Assembly (NCBI GenBank): GCA_015501595.1
Contig: JADNRX010000047.1
Span: 124,001 to 188,000, forward strand
Length of the DNA stretch: 64,000 bases
Source: Hymenopellis radicata
Lineage: Eukaryota; Basidiomycota; Agaricomycetes; Agaricales; Physalacriaceae
Direction of reading: 5' to 3'
Of the stretch, positions 1 through 9,948 are shown one piece after another; position 1 is the first letter of the stretch; each line of letters opens with the position of its first letter. The notes under the pieces were generated by a model. That model did no database searches. It was given only the letters and a program-made list of their open reading frames with translations, and was not told where the DNA came from. The translations under genes were made by a program, and so were the position numbers.

Positions 1-84
1 TGATGTTGGGCGAAACGGGCAAACATATACTTATGATGACCGAGAATATGACATTCACAACGACCAGTAGAGACAGTAGGGCGC

Positions 85-700
85 GGGGCCTAATCCAGCC
101 TCTTGAAGCCCGTCGCCGTCTTCTCGAAGCGTTGCTGCTCCGTCCTGGAGGCTTACGCGACGTCGCTCGGCGGGAGAGCAGAATGTAACAAAGTCGTCCC
201 CACGGCTGCCGGAAGCCGTTCTCGCGTGTTATCGATCCAAAAGGAAAGAAGACGAAGAAAAGCATCCAGAGAGGACTCAGCAAACCGAGACACTGATATG
301 AGATTTGTCGTTGGAGAGGGTGTCATTGTGGTCCGTGCAGCCTTGCGGGTTGACGCGTCTCGTTGCCGCGAGAGCCGCAGCGTCAAGTCCTGAGTCGTCG
401 TACGCTGCCTCGCCGGGGCTTACGCGTCAATTAAAAGGAAAAAAGTAAGAAGAAATACGCACAGATTGAGGCTGGATGCGTCCGCGACGCCTTGCAGCCC
501 GAAATCCGACTCATTGCCTCGTTGGAGGCACCAACATGACGGCGCGGGGGCTAATCCAGCCTCTTGAAGCCCGTCATCATTTTCCTGAAGCGCTGCTGCT
601 CCGTCCCGGAGGCTTACGCGACGGCGTCGCTCACTGGAAGAGCAGAACGCAAGCTAGTGCTGCCGAGAGCCGTTCTCGCATATCAAACATCGCCGCTTCG
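85..700. repeat. Internal diverged tandem repeat of the inverted-repeat element
   Basis: The stretch near 85-250 and the stretch near 540-690 share a long, imperfect match that begins with a GCGCGGGGSCTAATCCAGCC-type block and continues through the GGCTTACGCGACG motif. A third, weaker relative starts near 800-870. Mirror copies occur in the right arm near 52770-53385. No protein family is recognised here; short reading frames through both copies resemble each other only because the DNA repeats. Confidence 0.7.
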
Positions 701-3039
701 GGTCAAGGCCAATGGCAGGAATGGACGACGAGAGCCTAGTATACATAAATGAGAATTAATTCAAAGAGAAAATAAATCAAACAATACACACCTTTGGCGC
801 TGGACGCGTCCGCGGCGCTGTCCAGCTTACCCACTCGTTGGAGACATGGAGGTCCCGGAGGCTTACGCGTTCGCGAATGGTGAAGAGTCATCCTCGACGG
901 CCGTGCAAACGAGAGAGAAGGGTCCGGAGAGAGGGCCAGATGGCAGCACCTGCATTGAGGTGGTCGTGGTGAGAGAGAGAAATGATGATCGAGTGCAGAT
1001 CAGTACTCCCTCCTTGCTCCTACCTGCAACGGCTCTAGGACAACCTGCTCTCCGCTACATTCATTTCGTGTCTTGCTATCATTAAAGAGTTTGATGCTTC
1101 GCTTAGTTTTGCTTAAGTCACCGTGGTCTTGGAATCTGCTGCGAGTCCTTCCTGATTTCGCGATTGCGCTGTTGGCAACGTTCTCGTGCTCCTCTTCGCT
1201 AAGGCGACCTTTCGACGACACTGCGCTGTGAACGTGGATGCAGCAGGCCCTCGGATTGAGCCAGATATGTTGCTGGTGCGTGTGGTAGGTTTGTACTGTG
1301 TCTATTTTGCTCCCTATATGGGGAACTCCCCATGTAACACAGCTTGCCTCCAGTTGTGGGCCTACCTCTAGGACCTCTATGGAAGGCCCGCGCTATCCTC
1401 TGGGCTCCACATTGTGTTGTCCTCGATAGGCAGCGAGCGGATTCGGACACAGACCACGACCACGACTTTGACGAATTCGAGAGCATCTCTTCGTCGCATT
1501 CCGGTCACAAACGTAAACGACGAAAGGTGAGTACAAACTTCGTATTACTCCAGTCTAATCTAACACCGTTCACAGCACTTGCGTCGAACTACCGACAGCT
1601 TTTCATGCGATTTGGTACCGCTCTTTTTCTATTCGGTAACCTCATCGATCAAGATTCATGTCTTGCTCTTCCTGGCGAGCCAGAATCCCCAATTTCATAC
1701 TGGCTTGCGGCACTCGACGTCGAAATGTGTTGCGGCCTTCTGTGCTGATGAACAGCCGTGGCTCGTCATTGTGCTTCGCCGTCCAGCATCACTCGGCGTA
1801 TGCTTCTCTCTAAAGCGACGCCCAACAATCTCATGGTGCAGTTCTCTCGCGGTATCTTCCACATGCCCACCCGCAGCATGCCCAGCATCCTCATTCCTCT
1901 GTGGTCGTGACCATGAAAGCATCCACATCTTCGTTCGTGGCCTTCAGCCGTCCTAAAGAGGTGTACACTATCGAGGTGACAATCCTTACATACCATGTAG
2001 GAAGACCAGTGACATTTTTGACAGCCGACTTTGAGTAGGGCCTTCGGCTGTCAGACTACCCTCCAGCATTATTTTTTATTTGCGAGTGGATTTAGAAAAT
2101 CCGTTCAAGTCCTTTTGCCTGGCAGGTGGCCGAAATGATCACGTGTATGTTGGCTTACATTCGATCGCAGTTTCAAAGTCCGATCACGCGCTCTCTTCCT
2201 CTTCCCCCCAACTTCCCCCACGACAGCACGACACGAGCGAGCAGCCATAGCGGTAAGTACTAAGTCTTTCCTCGTATATTCACAACCTCCTGATATTTTA
2301 CAACGACTCGTGAGGCCGCTGACAGGCGCTGGCAGGTGTGTCTGTGACCGGTATCTGCCCTTTACTGACCGCACTTAGGATACGAGACGACGGACACTAA
2401 ACTCTCTTACGCTTACTCCCTGCATCGCCTTGTGGACGCCGCGTAAGCCCTAGTCAAGAAGGCAGCATATTGTTGATTTAACCGTACTGTTAACCTGAGA
2501 TAGATCAACGTCAAGCGCTCCGCGGCGACATGGAGAAAAGTTTTACAAGAGCGATGGCTGGAGGAATGTAGGCTGCACCGTCTGCAGGCGGGCAGCACTA
2601 CGTGGTGTGTTCTCATTTCCGCTTCAATTCCTCTAACATTAAATAACCGTATCAGATTTTTTCGGTGCTACCACGACCACGCCATGATACCCAAGCGTGG
2701 GCCCATGGAGAGCCAGGCCGACCTTGAGCAGGGCTTTGTGGGCCCATTGCTTGGGAGATGGCGTCGTCACAGGTTGAACTGCAACCCTTGGGACAGCCCC
2801 AGCCTTCTGCACCGCCATCATTTCTATCACCACGATATCTTCGCCCCAACTTAACCCATTGCCAAACTCCGCCGTGCCACGTAGATGTTACGTTGTTGGG
2901 TTCCTATTTGATTGGACTGACCCTCGCCCTCGACCTCAACTACGACTTGACGACAGCGACTACAACCTCGACAACAGCGACCATGATTTGACAGAAGTGC
3001 TGTGATTCTATGCGACGGTCACTCGAGAAGGATGACCAG

Positions 3040-3440
3040 ACACAACAGCAACGACCACGACCGCGAACTGGACTACGACTACGACCGGACCCAACAACAA
3101 CCACGACGCAGCCCCGACTCAACGACCACAACCTCGACCACGACTGCGAACTCGAACTGGACTATGACTACGACCACGACTGCAACCCCAACTATGACTA
3201 TGACTGCGACTACGACTGCGACCTCGACTACTACCACGACCTCGACTACGACCTCGACTACGACCTCGACTCGACCTCGACTACAACCTCGACTCGACCT
3301 CGACTACGACCGCGCGATCCTCGACTACGACTGTGCAATGGACTACGACTATGACTGCGACCTTGAGTACAACCACAACCATGACCTAAACTACAACCAC
3401 AACCTCAGTCATGATCTGCCGACAACGACGAGGACCCAAC
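3040..3440 (+). repeat. GACTAC/GACCTC degenerate hexamer minisatellite
   Basis: About 400 bases are built from variants of the hexamers GACTAC, GACCTC and GACCAC. Because the unit is a multiple of three, long frames without stops appear that read as Thr/Ser-rich or Asp/Tyr-rich peptides; I regard these as by-products. The same array is present in reverse complement at 44555-44982 in the right arm. The Copia insertion point lies just beside it. Confidence 0.9.
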
Positions 3441-3927
3441 AATGACCACGAGGATCCCAATGACATCAACGAGGCATTGACAATAAGAACAAGTACCTGA
3501 TGACCACGAGAACCCATAGAGCATATATAGTCTTCTGTATGCAAGTTGAGATTCGTACCTCTGTGTAAATGTATTGGTGCTGCATATTCAATCAATTGGT
3601 TTATGATATTTTCTTGCTGAGATGATAGGACTGTATTTGGTTTCACAACTGCTTGATTGCTTTAGGCTGCTTAATATGTTAGTTTGATAACTACAGTTGA
3701 TTTAAAGGTGACTTAGGATAATTGAAGCTAACTTCATGGTGATCTAGGTTGACTTGTAGTTATCAAAAGTTGATCAGAGTTGACTTGAAGTTAACTTAGG
3801 AATGCAAGCAGGTGTAGACTGTGTCCTGAGTTAATTTGGCTGAATTGAAGACTTCTACGCTCTAGGTTAACCAGATTCCCTCTGGTTAACCATAGTGAAC
3901 CTAGGCCCAAGACCCATATTCCTGAAG

Positions 3928-4384
3928 GTCGCCTACACTACACCCTATTCCGCTGAGCAAGGATACTTATTTAAAACAACCAGTTTACAGTCAAAGTCAG
4001 TATAAGAGCTTAATGTCTATACCTGCGCTTACAAACGCCTCAAACATAGCCGCGTGCTCCAGCCGTTCGACTTCACTTGCCTTCTCGTTCATCTGTACTC
4101 GAAGGTCAACTTTTGAAAGGCGCGCAATGCTGTCCGACTGAGCAGAACGCGATTGGACAAACTGTTGCACCCTTTTCAATTGCTTTGGAAGCACCGCGAG
4201 CGTAAGGACCTTCAGCGCCGGGACTGGACGATCCAATGCACCCTCGGGTATTGTGGACAGAAAGTCGAGGATGGACATCGAAAGGGGCCCATGCCCAACA
4301 AGGTCAAAGACGTTTAGCTGCATGACGCTGAGATCCTTTTGTAACGAAAGGAGTTCCATGAGGAGTGTGTCGTCAATTTTGAGG
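3928..4384 (-). pseudogene. Duplicated 3' fragment of the F-box gene
   Basis: These 457 bases match 6656-7112 with a constant offset of 2728 and no indel. They contain the last ~128 codons, the stop and the downstream flank of the intact F-box gene at 6725-8380. The copy has no F-box and no promoter. It is joined on the left directly to the broken inverted-repeat arm (3927/3928) and on the right directly to a Mediator 13 exon (4384/4385). The near identity implies a recent event. The orientation is the same as in the parent gene, so this is a direct duplication flanking the Med13 remnant. Confidence 0.93.
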
Positions 4385-6394
4385 CTGTTATTGAGTTGGT
4401 GCCTCCAGCCTTGAATTTTTGGGATAAGCTGGGCCTTGGCCCTCGGAGTGGCAAGAAGGACATTCAAGCGTTCTTTACGTTTGACGTGTCACAGGAAGAC
4501 ATTTCACATATCGCGAGAGATTGGCTGTCGGCGCTGCATACGGCTTATGAGGTTGGTGTCCTTGTTAGATTCACGGGGAAATGCTCATGTTCTTTCTAGG
4601 CAAAGCATTTCGGCAAAGTCTCTCCAGGGAGAAGCGACTTCTGCGATGACGGGATCGTGAAAATGCGGTACGATTCGGCGCTGCGGAAAAGCTTCGGTGA
4701 GTGTCTCTGTATTTACCATTTTACCGTGTTAAATTGTGTGTAGATGCTTTTGTCACCGGCATTCCCGAACCTCCTCCGAGAACGAACATAGTTGTCTTCA
4801 TTCTGACGCCCATCACCACGATGCATGTTCAGTCGCCTGTGATGCGACAGCTTTTCTCTGTCGTCCGGAAAGCATCCAAGGCTTCCGACTCTCACATTCT
4901 CTTTCAGTTCATTCCCGAACAGATACTACTGTATACTTTAATTCAATTCGTCAGGCCATGTGACGTGTGACTGGCCTGACGAAAATTTGAATTCGTCAGA
5001 TTACTATATGCGGTAATAGCCGCCGCGGCGGAGCGGCGGCGGGAGGACGGCGGGGGCCCCGCCGGGCCAGTTTTCGCGAAATTTTGAGTGACAAGTGTGA
5101 CATTTCGTCAAATCCAGGTCGCCTGTGACCTGTGACTGACGAATTGATTAAAAGTCTACAGTACGATCGGAGTATAGCAGTCACCTTGACAGTCTATGCT
5201 TGTCTTTGTACGACCGTATCCTCGTCCCCGTCATCCGCTCCATGTCACGGAAATTGTTCCAGATCGGGGAGGTGAAGAAGCACCTGGAGGATCCTGCTTT
5301 TGTTCTTGCCCGAACGCCCCAACAGTCGAAAGTCATTTATAGCCCGCTCAAGACAGAGTCGCCTTCTGTGAGCCTCGATGTGATGGAGAAGGGAACGTTC
5401 CTCCATGTCGGGTATGCGATAAGCGATTGTGGTAAATGGCTCTTTGCTTCATGTGTTGATCAGCGTGGTGAAGGGCATGACCTGGGAGTGTGGTTGACTG
5501 TGAAGGGCGGAGGAGGTGATCCGGATACTGAGGTGGATGAGATGACATTCCTCGTTTCGAAAGTGTGGGACTTCACTTCGCGGTTTGCCAAGCGTGCAAA
5601 TATTGAGTGGAGGATTGTCATTGCCAAGCTGGGGTCGATGGAGGAACCTGAGTTGGATGGTATGTTACTTCCCCTTTGTTTTGTCGAGCTGAAACTGACG
5701 GTTCACGTTAGCTTGGACTTCCCATCTCGAGAACGGCGCTTATGAGCCCACGGAAATGGGACCCGTTCATGTTTCTATAGTGTCGGTTGACCCATCCACG
5801 CCGTGGATGTTCACTTCGCGGCCAGACTTTGATTCCTCTCCCCCACACTCAAAACCTGTTGGCCGATCCGTTTCGATGTCGAGCTCGAAACCTTCCAAGA
5901 GCACGTCCAACCCCGTCTTCATGGACGTCTCGGCTACCACCTACGCATTATTCCAACACTCGCCATTGCCCGTGTCTGTCCCGCCGACGTCTGCAGACAT
6001 GGGCCTAGACAGCAGACACATACCCGATCCCTCGCCGGCCCATGGGGGTGACTCCGATAGCGCGTCCATGGAACTCGGACACGAGGAATACCCGCATACC
6101 CTCCCTCTCGTCCCCCACGCCAGCTCTACCCTCATCCGCGTTCCGTCCTCCGGCTCGTCGACGATGCTGCACGTGCATCTCCTGCACAAGATCCGCTCCG
6201 TGGGGTGTGCGTACCCCGCTGCAGACTACCAGCAGCTCCTGCGCGACATCACGCATTCCTACTTTGCGCTCTCCGTGCTCTCTGCTGCGAAGCGAAGCAG
6301 TATTCGTCGTGGGACGATAAATCCTATTTTGCCGTGTCACCTTGCTGCGGTGGAGGCTATGAAGGCTGTGGCGGTCATTGATGCTGTTGAATAG
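4385..6394 (+). pseudogene. Mediator complex subunit 13 (Med13/Ssn2-like), C-terminal remnant
   Basis: The translated exons match the C-terminal half of Med13, a subunit of the CDK8 kinase module that regulates RNA polymerase II. Signs are FWDKLGLGPRSGKKDI (near 4415), the block around NIVVFILTPI, SLYDRILVPV, and a long stretch ending HVGY-CGKWLFAS-RGEGHDLGVWLTV followed by FAKRANIEWRIVI and FMDVSATTYAL. Apparent introns are 4552-4599, 4697-4743 and about 5660-5711. The N-terminal majority of the protein is absent: upstream of 4385 the sequence is the duplicated F-box fragment. A 222-bp MITE (4934-5155) sits in a coding exon and the frame does not match across it. It is therefore very probably non-functional unless another full copy exists elsewhere. 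The identification rests on remembered family motifs, not a search. Confidence 0.82.
4934..5155. mobile_element. MITE inserted in a Med13 exon
   Basis: The two ends form an imperfect ~20-bp terminal inverted repeat (ACTTTAATTCAATTCGTCAG at the left against ACTTTTAATCAATTCGTCAG from the right). The flanks CTACTGTA (4926-4933) and CTACAGTA (5156-5163) look like an 8-bp target duplication with one mismatch, which would suit a hAT-type element. The interior is a GC-rich palindromic core (about 5020-5070) and short GTCAGGCC/GGCCTGAC hairpins. It has no coding capacity. It interrupts the Med13 reading frame. Confidence 0.72.
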
Positions 6395-6724
6395 CCAGCC
6401 AGCCAGCCCCCCCTTTTTTTTCATGTTTGCTATCTTGCATTCTTTGTGTTGTAATGTTCACGCTTGTTTTTTGCTTGCATTTGATGACAGTATTGCATGT
6501 ATCATTAGCATTTATCCATTATATGATGTCGGGACGCTTTTCTGTCTTCCGCGGACCCAAATTGGGCCAGGTGACCGCGTTCATGAGTGCCGAAAATCGT
6601 TGATGAGCCTTTCAAGTGACTTAGCAGATGGACATTGTACCTACGTGGCGCCAATGTCGCCTACACTACACCCTATTCCGCTGAGCAAGGATACTTATTT
6701 AAAACAACCAGTTTACAGTCAAAG

Positions 6725-8380
6725 TCAGTATAAGAGCTTAATGTCTATACCTGCGCTTACAAACGCCTCAAACATAGCCGCGTGCTCCAGCCGTTCGACT
6801 TCACTTGCCTTCTCGTTCATCTGTACTCGAAGGTCAACTTTTGAAAGGCGCGCAATGCTGTCCGACTGAGCAGAACGCGATTGGACAAACTGTTGCACCC
6901 TTTTCAATTGCTTTGGAAGCACCGCGAGCGTAAGGACCTTCAGCGCCGGGACTGGACGATCCAATGCACCCTCGGGTATTGTGGACAGAAAGTCGAGGAT
7001 GGACATCGAAAGGGGCCCATGCCCAACAAGGTCAAAGACGTTTAGCTGCATGACGCTGAGATCCTTTTGTAACGAAAGGAGTTCCATGAGGAGTGTGTCG
7101 TCAATTTTGAGGAGACGGAGAGCAACCTCTGTCAGCATGCAGCCAGAGCGCCGCAGAAAGGTAATATTGCTTGGCCGAGGCCATTGATTCGTGTGCTCTC
7201 TCGTGGATAGAGACAGAGAACGGAGGGCGGGCAATGTAAGATGCTCGAAGATAGCATCGTTTTCCTGTGTAGTCACGCTGAGATGGAAGGTCGAGAGACA
7301 GGCATGGGTTACGACGCGACAGTTTTCAGTACTGGGCGCGTTGATGCTGCAGACCTCGAGGGTCTCGAGGAGTGGCGCACGATCTAAAAGAGCAAGGAGG
7401 TCGACAAGAGGTATGGAACCACTGCGGGGTACTCGCAAGGTGCGCAAACAACGTCCTGAATTTGGAAGATGAAGAAGACGCACTTCGGTCTGGAAGTTGG
7501 TGCTTATCTCTAGGTGTTCAACATTGGGTATGGCAGACAGAAGTTTACGAAGAATCGCTTCTTCTAGGCAGAATACTCGGGCAGTATGAACGTGGGTGGC
7601 CAGTGGGAGCTCTGCCCCATCAATCGTTGAAGCGAGCCCGGGAATAGCAATGGGCAGCTCGCGTAAAGAGAAGCAAGCACTAATGGTATCCGCCCTTGGG
7701 AGCAACCGAAGGAACGTCTGGAAGGTGGACATTGCGTAGGTGGGAGTGCTGTAGTTACTGTATGGAACCAAGTAGAAGAGAAGGTTGAGAGGAAGGGTAG
7801 AAGTGGCCTCTATTCGTCTTTCAAGGGCCTGCCAATATGCAGTCTGCTGCTCAGGAGATCCTGACATCAAAGGGTGAGTGTAATTCCCCATGCCGTCGTC
7901 AGAAACAGGCAAAGGAATGGTGGTCCACAGCCGTGGATCAGCCAGAGCAGTCGTTCGCCATCGACGACAGACTAGGAGAATAGGGGTGTGGACGCGGTGG
8001 ATTGCAACGATGTCGTCAAAAATAGTATATGTCGCAAGCTGGGAGATTGCGACATAATAGAGGAAGATTTCGCTCAAGATCTCGCCTGGGAGAGAGCGCA
8101 TGGGAGAAGGCGCAAGTAGGGAGGTATGTATGGCAATAGACGAGCGCAGACGCGTCTGCTCGTTGGCCTTGTCGACGATGAGCTGCTCAAGAGTCGCCGT
8201 CTCGGCCTTGAGCTGTTGTAGACGAGCCTCAAGAGCAGGAATCTCTTCATCCAATGCCGATAACGCCGTCTCATCTGCTAGCTTCGACTGGGCAACTTCG
8301 GACAGCGTCTGGCTGTCACAGAGGAAGTTGGCGGGCACAACGTCCGTGATGCGATTGACAGTGTTGGAGGCAGGATCCAT
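6725..8380 (-). CDS. F-box domain protein, agaricomycete type
   Basis: A single uninterrupted frame of 551 residues starts at the ATG at 8378-8380. Residues ~38-75 form a predicted coiled coil (ALEARLQQLKAETATLEQL). Residues ~91-150 carry the F-box pattern SPMRSLPGEILSEIFLYYV followed about 25 residues later by PILLVCRRWR and DPRLWTTIPL. The rest is leucine-rich with weak LRR-like spacing. Such proteins are substrate adaptors of SCF ubiquitin ligases and form large paralogous families in mushrooms; the target cannot be read from sequence. The gene converges on the Med13 remnant (stops 330 bp apart). Its 3' end was the source of the 457-bp copy at 3928-4384. Confidence 0.9.
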   Translation of the reverse strand: MDPASNTVNRITDVVPANFLCDSQTLSEVAQSKLADETALSALDEEIPALEARLQQLKAETATLEQLIVDKANEQTRLRSSIAIHTSLLAPSPMRSLPGEILSEIFLYYVAISQLATYTIFDDIVAIHRVHTPILLVCRRWRTTALADPRLWTTIPLPVSDDGMGNYTHPLMSGSPEQQTAYWQALERRIEATSTLPLNLLFYLVPYSNYSTPTYAMSTFQTFLRLLPRADTISACFSLRELPIAIPGLASTIDGAELPLATHVHTARVFCLEEAILRKLLSAIPNVEHLEISTNFQTEVRLLHLPNSGRCLRTLRVPRSGSIPLVDLLALLDRAPLLETLEVCSINAPSTENCRVVTHACLSTFHLSVTTQENDAIFEHLTLPALRSLSLSTREHTNQWPRPSNITFLRRSGCMLTEVALRLLKIDDTLLMELLSLQKDLSVMQLNVFDLVGHGPLSMSILDFLSTIPEGALDRPVPALKVLTLAVLPKQLKRVQQFVQSRSAQSDSIARLSKVDLRVQMNEKASEVERLEHAAMFEAFVSAGIDIKLLY

Positions 8381-8969
8381 TGCGATATCCTTATCTGCGT
8401 TTAGTGTACAGAGAAAAAGATGAAAATATTGACTTACCGATGTGGGTGGCTGTTGTGGAAGTGAAAGCCAAGGGATAGTTGAACGCGCCGATTACGGTCA
8501 CCTGTTCGGCTTGATCGATGAGTCATCTTTGCCGTGCTTCCTTCCTCCACGTCTGGACAGGATTGTAAGTACACTCCCCTCCCCTCTGGAAAGTCCGCGA
8601 CCAGACGTGATTTCCGTTGGGACTGATGCAATTTGAGCCGACATTGATTTTACAGCTCTACAGCTAACCCAATCCTGCGGCTCATTCGGAAGTGTCCTAA
8701 CGTGCCTTTGTAGTTATCGACAGTACTATTCCTTTCGCTCTGATGCCCTGCAAACTTGGTGCTCAAATGCCTATCTTGTACGGACAGCCTTCAATAGAGG
8801 CCGCATGATTTTATCCACTTCGGGTCTGGTACTCTGCCTTCTCGGAACTCGCTAACAGCTCTGGGATTTTGACTATTTTTGGAACGGCGTGTTCTCGCCT
8901 GCATGTCGTAATTTTGGTACTGGACTGCAGAGGCTGTTAACTTCAACAGCTGTAGCATCGACCCAATGA
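8381..8969. other. Intergenic, upstream of the F-box gene
   Basis: This holds the presumed promoter and 5' leader of the F-box gene and the left flank of the KDZ-type element. A near-perfect palindrome, GCTGTTAACTTCAACAGC, lies near 8931-8950. No gene was recognised on either strand. Confidence 0.5.
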
Positions 8970-9004
8970 CAGCTAATTGCAAATCGATAGGCCACTCCTG
9001 CTCA
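8970..9004 (+). repeat. Left terminal inverted repeat of the KDZ-type element
   Basis: It begins CAGCTAATTGCAAATCGATA and matches the reverse complement of 35608-35642 at 34 of 35 positions (A against G at 8994). Sequence similarity stops abruptly outside it on both sides, which is why the boundary is placed here. Confidence 0.8.
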
Positions 9005-9096
9005 AGACGTCGTTGGAGCGGAGTCTGAATTAGCTCATCAGCCGATCGTGCCGCCATAGCCAATTCAAAGTCCGCTCCAACGACGTGTTGAGCAGG
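8997..9096. repeat. Hairpin with ~39-bp arms at the left KDZ end
   Basis: 8997-9035 pairs with the reverse complement of 9058-9096 at about 35 of 39 positions (core GTCGTTGGAGCGGA), with a ~22-base loop. The right end of the element has no such hairpin at the same place, so it is either a small MITE inserted into the left terminal repeat or an asymmetric end structure. Confidence 0.75.
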
Positions 9097-9104
9097 CAGA
9101 ATGC

Positions 9105-9940
9105 AGCTGCTACAGCATGCCGGCTGGCAGTCGACTGTCAGTCGACTGCCAGCCGACTGCCACTGAATGGCCCTTCAGGCTTGTTGGAATACCCCTTCAG
9201 GCTCGTTGGAATCCCTCTTCACGCTCATTGGAATCCCTCTTCACGATCGTTGGAAGACAGGTTCACGACCTCTCCAAAGCACCTTCACCAGTACAGAATC
9301 ACCGTACAGTCTAACTGCAATACACCCTCATAACTGTTACAGTTATATTCATAGTGTTGCTGTCTCCATACTAGCCTCTAATCGTTGAATATCACTTCAC
9401 AACCACTCGAATGAGCGTTTATGAAGCTTCCACCTCCCGTTCACGGTATTTCCAGTTTACAGGTATCCCAGCTTTTCCGCTCCTCCTGTAGTGATGTTCC
9501 ACCTACCCTTCATGGCTCTTCCAGTATACCTTTAGGCACTTTCATTCTGATTTTCTTCAGCTCTCTTGTAGTACTTCTCGAATACCCTTACAGGACTCTT
9601 TGAATGCTCCTGTATCAGTATTCCTACCCAGCTATTCAGCAACTCCTGTAAGCCTTTTGGAATCAGCCTTCACTGATGCTTGATGCTCCTATAGGTATCT
9701 TCGTCATTACACCTTCACGTAGCTTCCAATTCTCCTGTAGTACTATTCAGCGACTCCTGTAAGCCTTTTACAAGCAGCCTTCAGTAACGCTTAATGCTCC
9801 TATAGGTATATTCACCATTACACCTTTACGTAGCTTCCAATTCTCCTATAGTACTTTTCAGCAATACTCTTTCATGTCTGTCTACGTACGTCAATGATAT
9901 GACTCATTGCTTACAAACTTTATTTTCCCACTCTCTCCTC
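9105..9940. repeat. Left subterminal repeat region, with two 111-bp tandem units
   Basis: CAGTCGACTG-type palindromes occur near 9126-9163, followed by repeated words of the form CTTCAnnn-TTGGAA (9170-9270). Two diverged tandem copies of 111 bp lie at 9637-9747 and 9748-9858, each beginning CAGC(A/G)ACTCCTGTAAGCC and containing TAGCTTCCAATTCTCCT. The region is AT-rich and non-coding, and probably holds transposase binding sites and the transposase promoter. Confidence 0.75.
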
Positions 9941-9948
9941 TTACCACT

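Larger units (their letters stand above)
1..3927. repeat. Left arm of a long near-identical inverted repeat (element truncated at window edge)
   Basis: This segment is the reverse complement of 44068-53468 once the Copia insertion there is removed. Positions pair as x with 53469-x at the outer part, 53476-x after a 7-bp indel near 2255-2261, and 47995-x inside the Copia site, so there are no other length differences over 3.9 kb. Homology runs off the left edge and stops sharply at 3927, beyond which the other copy continues to a putative terminus near 43995. This copy is therefore internally truncated. Its content is non-coding or unrecognised: two diverged internal repeats (about 85-250 and 540-680), a GACTAC-type minisatellite, and a GTTAAC/TCAACC-rich tail at 3660-3927. 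Exon-like open stretches around 1344-1530 (with a basic KRKRRK motif) were not identified. Confidence 0.95.

Noticed and set aside
3002..3445. Thr-rich or Asp/Tyr-rich protein genes in the hexamer array
   Set aside because: All forward frames are open because the unit is a multiple of three and lacks stops; there is no start context or domain.
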